A stretch of 64,000 nt of DNA, taken from the NCBI GenBank assembly GCA_016617855.1, contig JAECUM010017549.1, forward strand, positions 1 through 64,000. Direction: 5' to 3'. This stretch comes from Megalonaias nervosa. Its lineage: Eukaryota; Mollusca; Bivalvia; Unionida; Unionidae. A program made the translations under genes and the position numbers. Under the pieces are notes generated by a model. It had not been told where the DNA came from. It worked only from the letters and a program-made list of their open reading frames with translations, and searched no databases. Below, in pieces: positions 25,766 through 40,119 of this stretch; positions within the stretch are counted from its first letter, which is position 1, and every line of letters begins with the position of its first letter.

Positions 25766-27209
25766 TGTGGATTTTACGGCATTATAACATGAGAAACGAC
25801 AATAATTATCGGATGCAGTTGCGATGAAAATAGAGCAACATGTTCCTGACAATTGGGGTTACACTTTCGTAAGGTCACACTGTTTTGCTTTGAAAACTAA
25901 ACCAGCAAAGCTATTTTTGCGGTGGATTTAATTTTGTTGATATTCATCAACCGCAAAAACAATGAAATGAAGAAATTAGTAACATCTACTTAATGCGTTC
26001 ATTTCATTTTTTTGGTTGTTGCTTGTTTATTAAACCAATTACTGAATAGATATAATATCCACAATTCAGAATCCAAGAAGGAAATAGACTCTTTTTGAAA
26101 ATAAGACTCAATCAAAAGGAGTAAAAAGCGTAAAAGTAATTAATAGCAAATTTGTTTCTTAGTGAAAGCATTCTACATAATTTGAAATAAATACAAATCT
26201 ACAGACATCAATCACGTCTTAGTATAGATTTTAAACGATTGAGCAGCCAGCCATCTCCAGTTACTGGGACGAGAAACCTGTAAATGTAAATTAAATACAA
26301 AACAGATAGCTTAAGGGTGGTAGTAGGTTATTGTGAAACATGGATTATCTAATGTTCTTTTGCACTTATATCGATTAATTAATCGATTACAGTGTTCGAT
26401 TAATGGCGCCAGCCCCTTTCATTTGTTTTCTTTGTGGTAGATATTTAAACAGATTGTAATAGAAGTCACCATCATCTCACCATGTTTCGTAGGATAAATG
26501 TAGCAGTGTTGGCACATATAATGTAATGATAATGACGATGACGATGATGATAACGATGAGAGTTAGTAGAGATATTGTCTTAAGACTCAATAGACTAACA
26601 ATAGTTCTGGATGACTAACAATAGTCCTGGATGACTAAAAATAGTCCTGGATATGCACCAGTTGGCATAAATACGCAGCAAAAATAAAATGCTAATATTT
26701 AAGTAATTTAGCTGATTAATTGTAAGCAGCTTGTAAGTTTGTAGTTCTTTATAGGAATGCAGTTTTCTTTATATTAATTTCTACCCAAGTCAATTTGATA
26801 ACGTCACGAACCAATCAATGACACTGACAGTAACTTATTTAGTGCGTCATTGGTCATTATATTTTTATATAGTTAAATGTCAATTTTATTTCATGATTAT
26901 GGTAGATATGTGGGGAAAAAAAAAAACCTTTGTATTTGAGTTTAGATATTATCGGCTACGTCGTGTTATATTCATAAGACTTTGTCAGAACCTGTGTGCC
27001 TGTGTTGTTTTTCCGGTAGTATGTGCGCCTGATTTGTCTTAATTCCGTCGATTTGTGCGACTCTTTGTCGTTTCTTTTCCTATAGATTGTCAGTAGCGCC
27101 GGAAACAAGTCGCACAGATCTAACTAAAATAAGAGAAACCAAGCACACAAGTACCGATACTGTGGAACAAGTCAGTTATTAATGTTATTGTTCCATCTGG
27201 CTAATTTTT
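25766..27209. other. no gene; short tandem at 26594-26654
   Basis: Three copies of a 22-bp unit (GATGACTAACAATAGTCCTG) at 26594-26654. A palindromic ATCGATTAATTAATCGAT lies at 26371-26388. No coding signal. Confidence 0.5.
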
Positions 27210-27400
27210 AATCTAAAGTATATTACTCAGTTCTGAAATCCATCGAAAGATCAATATCTTTCGCCTTTCTGGACACATATAAACCATCTGATTTTCTTCT
27301 TGGAACAGTTCTACGCAGGAGTTGGTTTAATTATTCCAGCTTTCTTTGCAGGTGGCAAACGGTACTAAAGGACCGAACTAGAAAAATGTGCAAAAGAAAC
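27210..27400 (+). repeat. interspersed repeat E, copy 1
   Basis: AAAGATCAATAT, TCTGGACACATA.AAA and GGAACAGTTCTA, then GCAGGT.GCAAAC, align in the same order with 42295-42420. Old diverged family. Confidence 0.5.
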
Positions 27401-27715
27401 ATTGAAAAAATACCGTATTTCATATGACTCAGCTTTTGTTAATAATTTGTTACTTCATTCTAGAAGTTTGGTAAGGACCCATCAAGATAGATAATTTTAT
27501 CAATACATGATTGGTCTTTTTATTGAAGAAAAAATAACTCCAGGAAATAGTCTTAATGCAATGGCAGCCTTACGCCGGGAACGTACGTAATTTGCGCTAT
27601 AAATGCTCTAAAATAATTACTCACAGCAATTGGATCTGCGAAAATTACTTCATTGCGGCATCATAATGACAGGATCTTTCTAGAGAGAAAAGCCCCAACT
27701 GCAAATTACACGTAT

Positions 27716-27895
27716 ATACTCTTTAATTAACAGAAACGAGAATACTGCCCACATCCGGTTCACACGTTAGATAATTGACTTCTTCAGAAGTAAACAACAG
27801 GACGCAATTAAGCATCTTTGTGATATCTTAGAAAGTGAAACTAATACATTGGTTTCTTGTATCCTTCTTCGTGCCAACGTCCCCATTTTCAGGAC
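27716..27895 (+). repeat. interspersed repeat C, copy 2
   Basis: CAGAAACGAGAATACTGCCC, GATAATTGACTTCTTCAGA and CGTGCCAACGTCCCCATTTTCA match 10880-11050 and in part 44510-44575. Confidence 0.55.
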
Positions 27896-28703
27896 ACCTC
27901 AAAGAGACCGTGAAACCATAACCGTTGCAACATAACTTCCTCTTGACCAAAAGCCGATTGCGACTATATTGTGCTTCTATAGCAGACTGATATCCGTGAC
28001 ACAAATGCAATAAAATGCACCTCTGTTTGTTAGAAATTCCAGGATTGCGCTAGTTTCTTTTCGAAATTCCAGAACTAGGGGTCGTAATTGGAATCATAAC
28101 CATTTCTGAAGAGTACTGTAACAAATAATTAAACCCCCATCGGGGGCCACTGGGGAAATAAAAAGTCTTTTATAGAACTCAAGATTAACAAACTTACTGG
28201 AATGATGAGCCTTGAAACGTTACTTAAAATGACCGAGTAAAATAAATATTTTATTGTTTAGCTTGTGATAGTTTTCAGCAAAAGCTTGTATCCAATTGAT
28301 TAAACTAATAAACGAATTTTGACAACTTATTTTTGAGGCGGTTTGCATGAAGAGTTAACCCGGCTCACGTGGTGACCTCAATTAACCCAATTCCAGAGTA
28401 TCTGTTTTGTCAAACCTTTTAGAAAACTTTCGTGAACGTGAACATCTGATAAAGCTTACATGACAATGCGAAATCCATAATTTTCATGTCCCCGACGCGC
28501 TTAGAGAACTTGTACTTTGTATAACCTGTTAGTAAAATTTTTTACTTTACGGTTCAATCTCTAAAAATGTCTGTCTGTTAAAAACAAGGTTCCAAGGAAC
28601 ATAAAGTCTCGATTTCTTCAGCTTCAGATTACCGTCGTTCTGTTACTATAACTATCAGCCAGTCTTCATTGGGTACGGAGGGAAGAAGCTTATGCTGTTT
28701 TCA
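27896..28703. other. no gene recognised
   Basis: Weak similarity of GTGGTGACCTCAATTAACCCAA near 28370 to 11547-11570 suggests further old repeats. No coding signal. Confidence 0.4.
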
Positions 28704-28930
28704 TCATGCAGAGAAAGTGCATATATGGATACAGGGTGGGGATATGCAGAGAAAATGCATATATGGATACAGGGTGGGGATATGCAGAGAAAGTGCATAT
28801 ATGGATACAGGGTGGGGATATGCCGAGAAAGTGTATAGATGGATAAAGGATGTGGATATTCAGAGAAAGTTATTTTTGGATATTGGGTGGGGATATGCAG
28901 AGAAAGTGTATATATGGATATAGGATGGGG
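28704..28930. repeat. 38-bp minisatellite
   Basis: Six copies of GGGGATATGCAGAGAAAGTG plus CATATATGGATACAGGGT. The first three are nearly identical and the last three diverged, as if the array grew at its left side most recently. Confidence 0.95.
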
Positions 28931-29768
28931 ACCTCAAGCATTTCAAATCTATTACCTCAGGGGCACGTGAAGGAGTGGGCGGGTAGAAACAGATCCAGAA
29001 ACCTATGCTGACTGCATAAATTAATACTACTTGTACCGCTTAAAGAGTACGTTTATACTTCAAGGGTAGGGATCTTAACAGTTTTAAAGCTAAGACCCAA
29101 GAGGGTAGGGAGAGACCCACGGGAAAGTTTGACTGCATACATGTTTTGCTCTTTTTATGCCCATAAAACTGTACATTTGGTTAAAGCGTGGGGATTTCAA
29201 CGGTTGTCTGGTTATGACCCAGGGGCTAAGACCAGGAGTAAGAGCAGGCACATGGACATTACCCAGGGATAATATTCATCATAACAGAAAGTTAACCGTC
29301 TACTTATGCAGTATTTCAAATATAAATAAAAAGATACAAACATGCATCATATTCAATGTGGACCGAATTCTGTGAAAATGCGAATGAACTAGGGTGGGAT
29401 GGGCGGATGGTTGTGATAGAAAATATGAACTGAATTATATCAAAATATGTGCAAATGGGGGGGGGATGTGACTCCTTGCACCTCCCACCCGCTTGGGTCG
29501 GATTCACTTTGATAAAATAAAAGCAACCATCAGACACTAAACGTTCATTGTTGCAAGTTTCATCCAATCCTACGGAAAGTTTTATTTATGACTTGCACAA
29601 AATCCACCGCAGCCGCCGTTAGAGTGGCTGTATCGCATTCTACTTGACCCCCCCCCAAAAAAAACAACCCACATAAAATAATGTTTTTTTTATACAAAAA
29701 TTTACCCACTTTTTCCGCCCTGTTAAAGAATCTTCATTCTATAAATAATAAATTAGGATGATGATGGC

Positions 29769-29802
<34 letters not shown>

Positions 29803-30049
29803 GCGACTACAGCAACGGTCTATCCCTTTGATCATAGAGTCTCGAAAATTGCATCTTTATTTGTTATGATCAATAGTAAAGGATCATTTGGTACAGACTT
29901 GCGTTTCAAAAAGCAATTTGCTTTTATATTACATATTATACATATTGTCAGTAATTCCAACAGTAGTTAATGACGCATTTTTTTGTGTGCTGGAATAAGT
30001 TCTTCAAATAGACTGGAGACAAACGCAATTAAAACAAACGCTGAAACTT
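28931..30049. other. no gene; (AAT)n at 29770-29802
   Basis: AT-rich, with an AAT run and homopolymer C and A runs near 29648-29665. Nothing coding. Confidence 0.5.
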
Positions 30050-30133
30050 AGATCAAAAATTCACCAATCAAGTGCCTAGATCAAAATTCACCAACGAAGG
30101 AACCTTGATCAAAATTCACCAAGCAAGAGACCT
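30050..30133. repeat. short tandem, about 27 bp x 3
   Basis: GATCAAAATTCACCAA followed by a variable CAAG.GCC segment occurs three times. Confidence 0.85.
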
Positions 30134-30295
30134 TCTACAATAAAAGACAACTTAAGGAAGCCTTCTAGAAACATAAAATGTCAAGTCAAGCGTTTATATA
30201 ACCTGCGCATAACTATAATTATTAGGTACATTTAAGGAAGTTCCCATGGACTGCATAATTATACCGCATTAACGGTAGATACATACACTTATTGC

Positions 30296-31028
<733 letters not shown>

Positions 31029-31240
31029 AAGGCTACTGCTGATAAATCATATGTCCTACTTGACATACATATTTATCTAATCGACATCACGAGTAAGAAA
31101 CAAAGTCAGAACAAGCAGGCAAAGAATCGAAAATGTGAACAAGCATTTGGGCATTCATTCCTTCAATTTTCCATATAAACAAGCTAGAAAGTAAACAAGA
31201 CCTCAAGCAACCAGTCAAGCAAGTAAACGAGCAATCTAAC

Positions 31241-31243
<3 letters not shown>

Positions 31244-31339
<96 letters not shown>

Positions 31340-31345
31340 TCTTAT

Positions 31346-31394
<49 letters not shown>
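31244..31394. repeat. compound (CA)n(TA)n...(GA)n microsatellite
   Basis: CA block to about 31304, TA block to 31337, then an 11-bp spacer and a (GA)n block to 31394. Confidence 0.97.
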
Positions 31395-31397
<3 letters not shown>

Positions 31398-34193
31398 ACA
31401 CGAAAGCCTGCATACATATTATAACCTTATATGCATACATAACTCCATCCATCCATACGATTTTGTTCAAGCTATAGCACGTTATTTGGTCACTTTATTG
31501 TTGAAAGCTGAGAAAATACCAGACCTTATAATAAAACTACTTTGTTGGATTCGTCAGCACCAACACCTACCCTAAAAAGGAACACAATGTCAGGATATGA
31601 CGTGAATAAAACTATTTAAGGTAACAGAATTGAGAATTCAGAAGACCGCTAAATTGAAGCTGGCCAGTACTTGCAGGACATGCAAAATATTATTCTGTTA
31701 AAGAAACGAATGGAATATGTTTTCAGTCTTTAGAGCAGTATTCACGGAACAAATGTGATGATCGTGCCAATATCTATGCCATGGCTCCAAAGATGGATTT
31801 CAGTGAAACAAAGTAATGTTTAAAACACGAACTCCTGCATTTGGTTCAATAAGTTCCGTTGAATTCAACATTCACAGAGATATCTGAGTTGATTCATTCA
31901 GTGTAAGTCAATTCAATCATTGCCTTGCAATGAATGTTCTCCCAGGTTCTGTCTCTGGTAAAGCAGATGACGAAAGCCCTGTCCTCTGACTCCAGTTTAG
32001 GATAAACCTCGCTATCTATCACTCCTACAACCTGCATCATTAACCCGTTGTTGTGCAGATAACTTTGAGGTAAAAAATTAAATGAAAATTTGTTTTGATT
32101 TGCCTTTTTTGAGCTTGCAATTTAAGGTTTGAAACTGATCTCTAACATCAAAAGATCGTCAAGATAAGGTAGTTCAGTTTCATTGCTTATGTGCTGAGGA
32201 TGCGTTTCAAAGAAGTGACCAAAGAATGATCGCAAACTAAATCAATCTATTGAGGAAGGTATTTGTTCATCACATTTGTGAAGAAACCTAACTAACAGTA
32301 ACCGTAGAAAGTTTTTTTTTTTTTTTTTTTAAAAGAGCGTATTATTATATTTAATGAATAACAATTCAATATATATATTTATATTTATATAAACCCCACT
32401 GTTCAATTACATATATGTTTTTTTTTTTAGCTTTTCCCTAATATGGCTGAAAGATTGCAAAATGGGTTCCTTTTTTGAAAATCGTATTACGATAGAGTTA
32501 ACGTGGGAAATAATTCGAACTCATCTTATCTTTCACGTAGCCCCTAATCTTATCTTTTCCATAACATCATTGCGGTGGCTTCTGAGCCAGGTTTACCTGC
32601 AACGAACTTACTTCTTTAAACTTTTGAACTTCATTAATAATTAAGTCAATAGGAGGGAAATGTGATGCAAACAACAAGTTAACGGCAATATGAAATGAAA
32701 TGGTCAACATAAATAGAACAAACATAAATAGTGTAAAACAATCAATATAAAGAATACACAACATTTGCATATTGTTGCTAAATTTAAAATCATTTTCCTA
32801 TCGAACATTAATTAGCAAGCATTAAGTACAAGTAGGAAACAACCCCACTGCATTTTATTATGAAAACCCGGTATTCTTTACTGCAAACTATGAAGCAAAG
32901 TTTTACTGTAATCTGAGCTGATGTCAGATAATATCTGATACGCGTCAAAGTGTGTTCAGTTCTTTCTTCATGAAGAAGACGACTTAAAAAAAGCTTTAAT
33001 GGGGAGATTTCGAAACATGTAGGGTGAAGGTCAACCAAAATTCAAAGTGATGCCATTTGATTACATTGCTCTTTATTATTTTTATCATTGCACAAAGGAA
33101 AATTTTTGAACTGTTAACATGTCATATGCAAACTTAAACATAAAAGAGAAGTAAGTAGAACTATGGGTAATTTATGATTATCCTTGAATAAGATACGATT
33201 ATTCATAAGCCGTTATTTTAATTATTTGGCCGTTGATATGCAAACTGCATTGTTGTGGTAATGACTCTTCCAATTTATAATTGTCCTTGTGTATGATGTT
33301 GATTGTGGGGAAGAAAAATAATACTTCGGTATTAGGTTTCTACCGATTTCAGTATGATTAAAATCACTAAATGGGAACGTTTTACAGGGTATTTTATATC
33401 GTTGGCTCTTGTTTTAAACAAAACTGAAGATGACATTATTCACCTGATTTGCATTGTTCAATGATTCTTCTTTTGTTGCTATACATGACGCCATTTTTAT
33501 CAGAAATTCTAATTATAACGCAGAAAATTTATGTTAATTAGCGATAAACACAATATCTTATCGATGTATACGGCTTCTTTATCACCTGTTGAAAATTGCC
33601 TATCTGTATTAAAATTCTTATCTTAAATTTCACTTGAAAATAAACCAGTGTTAATATTCGAATGTGTGTGTGTGTGTGGTGGGGCTGCCCTATCATTTAT
33701 GACTTACTTATCATTTAATTCTGATTTGAAATTTTTCATTTAAGTAAGAGTATTTCTTATCTAACAGGTAATACATTTTTAGAACCTATTACGTGATGAA
33801 AATGACATTCGTTAAGCTATATATTTCAAGGATGATCGCTTGTGAAAAATAGAAGTGTTTAACGTTAATAAAAAAATTGACATTTTTACATAGCTAAGGG
33901 AACAAGCAATTCAAAAGCACCTGAAAAAGTACAGGTTAATGCACACAGTCCCGCTCACACTTGTCTCAATAGGTATCACTACGTACAAGAGTCTTGTTGC
34001 TAATTGTCCACAGAATAATAGCCGAATGCGTATTGCACATTTGCACGGGTTGGAAACCTTTGATCCCTTCATCAAATACATAAAGAACTATGTATTTTGG
34101 AGATGAAATGTTTTAATCTGATTCAGATAATGAGGTAGCAAGTTGTTTTGTATTTTTCGCAACAGAAAGGCTACACTGCCGACGTACGGCAGG

Positions 34194-34194
<1 letters not shown>
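31395..34194. other. no gene recognised
   Basis: 2.8 kb of AT-rich DNA with poly-T at 32312-32330 and a short (TG)n at 33664-33680. Frames here are under 80 codons and have no family motif. Confidence 0.5.
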
Positions 34195-34225
<31 letters not shown>

Positions 34226-34517
34226 ATTTAGATTTTTAACGTAGCTTTAACAATTTTTCAGTCATATCGCTACGATGTCTGCAGTGTGACAGTTTATAGT
34301 GATGTCTAGCACTGGGGCATCATGCCGCAGACATGTGGCATGATGTCCCACCCAGTCACATGATCCTGACACCAGGCCGACCAGTCCTAACACTACCTCT
34401 TAATGCTGAGCGCTGTACCATTTTTTAAAGTCTTTGGTATGTCTCGTCCGGGGTTCGAACCCGCGACCTACCGCATCCAAGGCTGACGCTCTAACCACTA
34501 GGCCACCGGAGCGGTCA
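34195..34517 (-). mobile_element. tRNA-derived SINE (family A), copy 1
   Basis: Reverse complement starts TGACCGCTCCGGTGGCCTAG followed by TGGTTAGAGCG (A box) and contains GGTTCGAACCCCGGACGAG (B box). The body has AATGCTGAGC-type and GGCATGATG words, and it ends in a (CA)n tail, seen here as (TG)n at 34197-34226. The same family, opposite orientation, lies at 41502-41808. Flanks GTACGGCAGGT (34184-34194) and GTACGACAGGT (34518-34528) are an 11-bp target-site duplication with one mismatch. SINEs are mobilised by a partner LINE and transcribed by RNA polymerase III. Confidence 0.9.
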
Positions 34518-34528
34518 GTACGACAGGT

Positions 34529-36257
34529 TGTAAATCATTTAAGGTTTCCTACGGTATGATATGCTTTTTATTACCTGTATCATTTTTTCCACGTGTAGTC
34601 CAGGGTCAGTAGTGCTTCTGTGGGTAGATTGCAAAGAAGGATTGCAACATATATTATCTGTAAGTTTATGATGTAAGGGATCTGAAAAACATGTTGCCAT
34701 TTTCCATTTCAAAGGTCAAGGTAACATTTCAAGGTCCAACGATATACCCCCAAATCCACATATATCTTCATAAAGATTTCTCTCTTCTGCATATTTCCAT
34801 CAATATCTGAATATTTTTTCATCTTAAACTTATCAATGGTTAAAGACTGAGAGATCTACCGCATCGTGTATTTAGTGAGTATAGATCAAGGTCACTATTT
34901 AAGCTCTCATATACAACTGTCCACTGAGTAATTCAATTTCTGCTTAAACAAATGTAGAATATTACTAGTGATACTTTCGTCACTAAAACTCTGAGGAAGA
35001 CTGTAATCAGATTTATATATGCATATAAAAAGTGAAACAGCTTAAAATGTGCGGGGATGACTTTAATCAGAAACGAGCTCTTCGAAAGAAGATCCGGTAT
35101 AAATGCGAATATATTTGTATATATTACTGAAAATGAAGTTGAATTCACTAATATTCATTATGCGTCGACTGAGCTTGGTCTCTTATGATAATAAATTAAA
35201 TTTACTAGTTCTGGTTTTCTTGAATCGTATAGTTATCCATCAGTAACGAACAAAATTGTCAGAAGGTTTTACATATAAAGGGCTCATACAATAATGCTGC
35301 AGGCCTACATAGAATAGAAAAACCATTGTGCAACATGAAACAATTATACAAAACAAAAAAAATACAGAAACCTCGCTATTCAGTTTCTACAGAAACAATG
35401 AATAGCCTGTGCAGTTCGTTGGCATTAGAGAAAGGATCTGCAAACATCATGGAAAAGTTACATGGAAAGGAAGTTATTAATATTTATGACATTGCGTTAG
35501 AAATGATGATGATCCTATAACACATATCATTTGTAATCAGTCGCCACAGACGGTGCATAAAATCTTTAATCTGACAAGGCGTAATATAATGTGAATGCAA
35601 TTTTCCTAATGATAAAATCTGCTCAAAGATGCCTCTTTTATATCGCAGAAATGAAGACCGTAAAAGGATCTGATCTACACGCTTTCAGCGATCCAGAGAT
35701 GGGATTTTCGTTCTTAATAGTTTCAGCATAAAATTCTCTGCAATGAGAACCAGTTATGATATAATACATTGGAAAAGGGAGCACAAGTTCTTGGTGGCCT
35801 ATTTTACATCTTACTGAGTCTCAAACAACACCAGATGCTTCCCTCAGATCCTGGGTCGGGATCAGAAATCCATCTTCGAAGGAAGGACATGAGCTTCCTG
35901 ATATTTATGTGCAAGAAAAATCTATAAATAATGAGATGTCACAAACTGTACATAAAGCCTAGAAATCATTTATGACTATTCTAAACTGTAATAACACGTT
36001 TTGTACGTAACAAAAATATATAATGCAAAATGTTGATGACCAAGGATGTTATTAGGATTCCTTAGGAAGAAGGATTAATTCAGACGGAATAAATACTGGT
36101 CTTTTATATTTTATCTTGTACTTCCTGACTGATTTTATTTAGAAAGGTTATTATTCTTAAAGTTTTAGCATAATTCTTCATTTGTTAATTTTTAGAACTC
36201 TGCTTTAAATTGTTACCAAATAGCCGTTATTGAGCTGCGGTTCCGTTAAACTCTTAT
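34529..36257. other. no gene recognised
   Basis: A 64-codon plus frame at 35326-35520 is not recognisable. No repeat seen. Confidence 0.5.
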
Positions 36258-36372
36258 GCATACATACATACATACATACATACATACATACATACATACA
36301 TACATACATTCATACGTACATACGTACGTACGTACGTAAGTACATACATACATACATACATACATACATACA
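36258..36372. repeat. (CATA)n/(CGTA)n tetranucleotide microsatellite
   Basis: Reverse-complement counterpart of 3556-3722: TACA/CATA units with an internal block of self-complementary GTAC. Confidence 0.95.
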
Positions 36373-36690
36373 TTTTTCGAGTATCTATCATGATGGGACT
36401 TTGTACTGCATGCCATCTATGCAGCCGAGAAGCCCGAATGAAGATAAACCTTATTGATGAATTATTCGACAAAGTGATACGCTGAACTAAAATATGAAAG
36501 GTAATTATTTGCAGAAAGATGAGATATTGCATCTAGCAATTAAATGCATATAAAGGCCACACGTTACACCATGACTGCCTTTGTAGTCTGTCTATATTAT
36601 CATGTGACTGTGAAAAATAAAAATAAAAACGACACCTGAGATTGCAGGGGATGAATAAAACCGACCGATTGACCCAAATTGTGCAATACA

Positions 36691-36836
36691 CAGGGCCGGA
36701 TTTAGGCATAAGCTAAACAAGCTCTCAAACTTTCAGAATTTTTTTTAGCAGTCTTATTCTCTCTGTTAGCACTTACCAAATAGGGCCTTACAGCTTCCCA
36801 TAGCTTAGGGCCTCACCATATCTAAATCCGGCCCTG
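36691..36836. mobile_element. 146-bp hAT-like MITE
   Basis: Perfect 15-bp terminal inverted repeats CAGGGCCGGATTTAG / CTAAATCCGGCCCTG. The flanking octamers GCAATACA and ACAATGTA agree at five of eight positions with only transitions between them, consistent with a decayed 8-bp target duplication as made by hAT transposases. No coding capacity. Confidence 0.8.
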
Positions 36837-38429
36837 ACAATGTACACTTAATGACCAAGCTAATAAAACGCAGACTGTTCTTACAAATCATGTATGCATA
36901 ACATTATACACTGCCAGCAGAGAATGACGTATGAAACTTTATAGATAAAATATATTAATAAATACACAAACTCAGTTCTAGATATCAGTGCATACAAAAT
37001 GCATGTAGTATAAAAAGGGGAAGAAGAAAAGTTTGTGTGCGTGTGTGTGAGAGTTTCTTATAACATGTAATGCAAAACTTGTACACCTTGTACATCACGA
37101 CTTCAACACTGTAGATCAAAATGCAACAGCGTTTATTGACTGAATCTAACACCACTGTAACAAGAGTGTGGTCATGCAACATTCATGGTGCGAGTTTTTT
37201 TGGTAAAGCGTATCATTTGCACAGTGGTCCAGCTGAAAAACCTTCGTGTCAAGTTTTTTTTCCTGATTCTTTAATGATTTATTCAGTAAAGAATACAAAT
37301 TTCAAAACAATAAAGGAAAGCAAAGGAAAAAATCCCTTTACAAACTCATCACTTTAAATGTATGTTCAATATTTATGAACGAAATTAATATACCACGCAA
37401 TGCAGAAGGAAGGTTTTATTTTTGTTGCACAGGCGAAGAACGAGCACCAGATACTATGCAAAACGTTTCCATTACGTTACGCAATATTTATGTTCGTCTC
37501 GTACATTCTTCCGACACAGTTCTGAGCATCGTCCAGTCAGTACACGCATTATAGTTCAGTCACTACACACTTGTGTGGTGCTGTGTTTGTTTTGCCTATT
37601 CTATATTACGCTCGTATTCAGTTTAGGAGTATACTCACAAAGAAATATTATATAAATTCGTTGCCGCCGCCATGCCGTTTGTGGCAGAAAATTCGAAGGA
37701 AAAATGTACCGATCTCATCCTGTCAAATGTTTGTAAAGTACACATCAATAAACATCATGTCTGTTGCACATAACACCAAAACACACGGAGGATTTCTCCT
37801 CATATGAATTACATCGCAAGTAGAATATTTATAATAAATGAACGATATACAGTTGGTTTGATGCACACTTTCAGCTCAGACAATTGAAAACTTGGCGAAA
37901 AGTACACGATACATCTAATAATGTTTAACTCTGACATGCAATAATCGCAATTTTTAAACTTAAACGTAAAAAGTTTTTTTCTTTGTTATCATCATTTTTG
38001 TGCGCATCAAACACACGTTGTCCATACAGAAATAACGGCAGTAAGAGGAACTACGAAATCCATGTGCTTTCTGTGAGTGACTTGATGCAATGGCTAAGGC
38101 CAACACTACAATCCCATACACAAAAAGGTAACCACAGCTGGCAGCCAATCACACACACCATGTCATCTAGGGCCAACATTACATTCCCATGTACAACAAC
38201 TTAGCAACCACAGTTGGCTTATAATCGCACCATTCCCATGTTCTGTTAAATCATGAGCAACACGATATGGTAAGTTCTCCAAACTGCTTGTTCGTTTAAC
38301 TTCAGAAATATAGTGCAAAATTTTTAGCACCCCCTCCCATTTTAAAAGAAAAGATTTTGCGAAAATTAAATACAGCAGTTTGTCGAGAATAAAATAAAAC
38401 TCAATTTCCGTTTATAATTGTCTGGGTAT
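36837..38429. other. no gene recognised
   Basis: AT-rich. Short frames (77-78 codons at 37121-37807) show no family motif. 38085-38205 repeats GGCCAACA.TACA..CCCAT.ACAA twice. Confidence 0.45.
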
Positions 38430-38612
38430 TGGAAATCTGAGGAAAACCGGATTTTAAGGTCCGTCAAGGGAGAGCAAAAATTTGAGGAAAACCGAATTTT
38501 AAGGTCTGTCTAGGAACAGGAAAAATTTTAGCAAAACTGAATTTTAAGGTACGTCAAGGGACAGGAAAAATTAGAGGAAAGCTTAATTTTAAGTTCTGTC
38601 AAGGGACAGCTA
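38430..38612. repeat. about 45-50-bp tandem repeat x 4
   Basis: Units like GAGGAAAACCGAATTTTAAG followed by GTCTGTCAAGGGACAGGAAAAATTT. It is adjacent to the gypsy fossil, but no pol similarity is visible in it. Confidence 0.85.
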
Positions 38613-38749
38613 AAAGACTATACACTACTCACGAATGTGGAACACGTTTTCTCCAATGAAAATACAGTTTCAGTGAAATGAAAACTTTGTATTAATAAAC
38701 AAAAATATTGTCACTGAAATATTATGAAGATTTGTTTTTATTTCTCCTA

Positions 38750-40070
38750 TTATGTAAGAATGGTCAGTGTAGACAGACAGACAGTCTGCCGAGATAAAGC
38801 ATACGTCAAGGTTTTAAAATCCATAAGGACTGCATGAGTTTCTTTCTGAATGGTAGAATATTTTTTATGCTTGTAAACTATCTTAGAATGGCAACATATC
38901 GGATTATCCACACTCTTTGAGTGGCCATGTATCAGAACTGGCACCAATATCACTGGCATCAACACATACTTTAAACTGTTTTGTTAGCTGATAGAACATG
39001 TGTGCTTTCTACAGAATAGCCTTTATCACATTTGGAATGCAGGAAGCATCCATCCTGATGTATTTCTCGCATTTGGAATGCTTCCTGGTGGACGTCCATC
39101 CTGATGTATTTCTCGCATTTGGAATGCTTCCTGGTGAACATCCATCCTGATGTATTTCGCATTTGGAATGCTTCCTGGTGAACATCCATCCTGATGTATT
39201 TCTCGCATTTGGAATCCTTCCTGGTGAGTTCCATCCTGATGTATTTCTCGCATTTGGAATTCTTCCCTAGTGAACATCCATCCTGATGTATTTCTCGCAT
39301 TTGGAATGCTTCCTGGGGAACATCCATCCTGATGTATTTTTCGCATTTAGAATGCTTCCTGGTGGACATCCATCTTGATGTATTTCGCATTTGGAATGCT
39401 TATTGGTGAACATACATCCTGATGTATTTTTCGCATTTGGAATGCTTTATGGTGAACATCCATCCTAATGTATTTCGCATTTGGAATCCTTCCCGAGTGA
39501 ACATCCATCCTGATGTATTTTTCGCATTTGTAACCCTTTCCTAGTGAACATCCATCTTGGTGTATTTCGCATTTGGAATCCTTCCCTAGTGGACATCCAT
39601 CCTAATGTATTTCGCTTTTGGAATGCTTCCTGGCGAACATCAATCCTGATGCAGTTCGCACTGGTAAACATCCATCCTGATATATTTCGCAATCATTTTT
39701 AGTAGACCAATTAGTTGTTCCACAATTTCTGATAAATTTCTGGTAATACCCAACCGTGCCTTAGAATGTTATCAATCTCTTACTGATTAGGATAGGAGAC
39801 TGAATGATGGCTGCTACTTTAACCTGCACAGATATGTCTTTACTGTGGCATGAGAACATCACAAAAGCTTTCCAAACTTGCTCGTCACCAGATTCATAAT
39901 CAGCTGTGCTTTATTCGCCGATCCAAAAAGCGCGCATTTGAAATGAATGTCATTGCCAATGGTCACTTGCAATTACGCAAATCAAAACATTTTAAATTTG
40001 CGACTGAATAGGTGTCATGTACATGTTTCTCTTGTACATAACAGGAATTATCATCGTCATCAGTCTAGGA
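38750..40070 (-). pseudogene. Ty3/gypsy pol fossil: RT end and RNase H
   Basis: Minus-strand reading in shifting frames. Near 40060 a TDDDDN segment may be the RT YxDD box (weak). At about 39830-39715 there is KVAAIIQSP.. followed by LGTVGYYQKFIRNCG-like residues, the conserved RT thumb/connection of gypsy pol. From 39690 to 39036 a 46-bp array repeats a segment encoding IRMDVHQEAFQM, which resembles the W/M-x-x-x-HQEAFxxLK start of the RNase H region. At 38990-38750 comes KQFKVCVDASDIGASS, then NPICCHSK..HKKYSTIQKETHAVL, matching the RNase H DAS and YSTIEKE boxes. Many stops and frameshifts: the copy is dead. RT palm is largely lost or unreadable. Confidence 0.7.
39036..39690. repeat. 46-bp minisatellite inside gypsy RNase H linker
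   Basis: About 14 copies of CATCCTGATGTATTTCTCGC plus ATTTGGAATGCTTCCTGGTGAACATC, with 3-bp and larger deletions in some units (CGCATTTCGCAT forms). In one minus-strand frame each unit encodes a HQEAFQM-type peptide. Confidence 0.93.
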
Positions 40071-40119
40071 CCATTCAACTACATGTGCCATACACATAGG
40101 TTTTACGTCATTTTCTCCT

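Noticed and set aside
34430..34516. tRNA-like sequence with A and B boxes
   Set aside because: Part of a SINE: no matching acceptor stem, followed by a SINE body and (CA)n tail, and flanked by target duplications.
38971..39692. Minus frames of 75-139 codons with repeated REIHQDG / HQEAFQM peptides
   Set aside because: They are the translated 46-bp tandem array; only the unit motif, not the long frame, is informative about gypsy ancestry.
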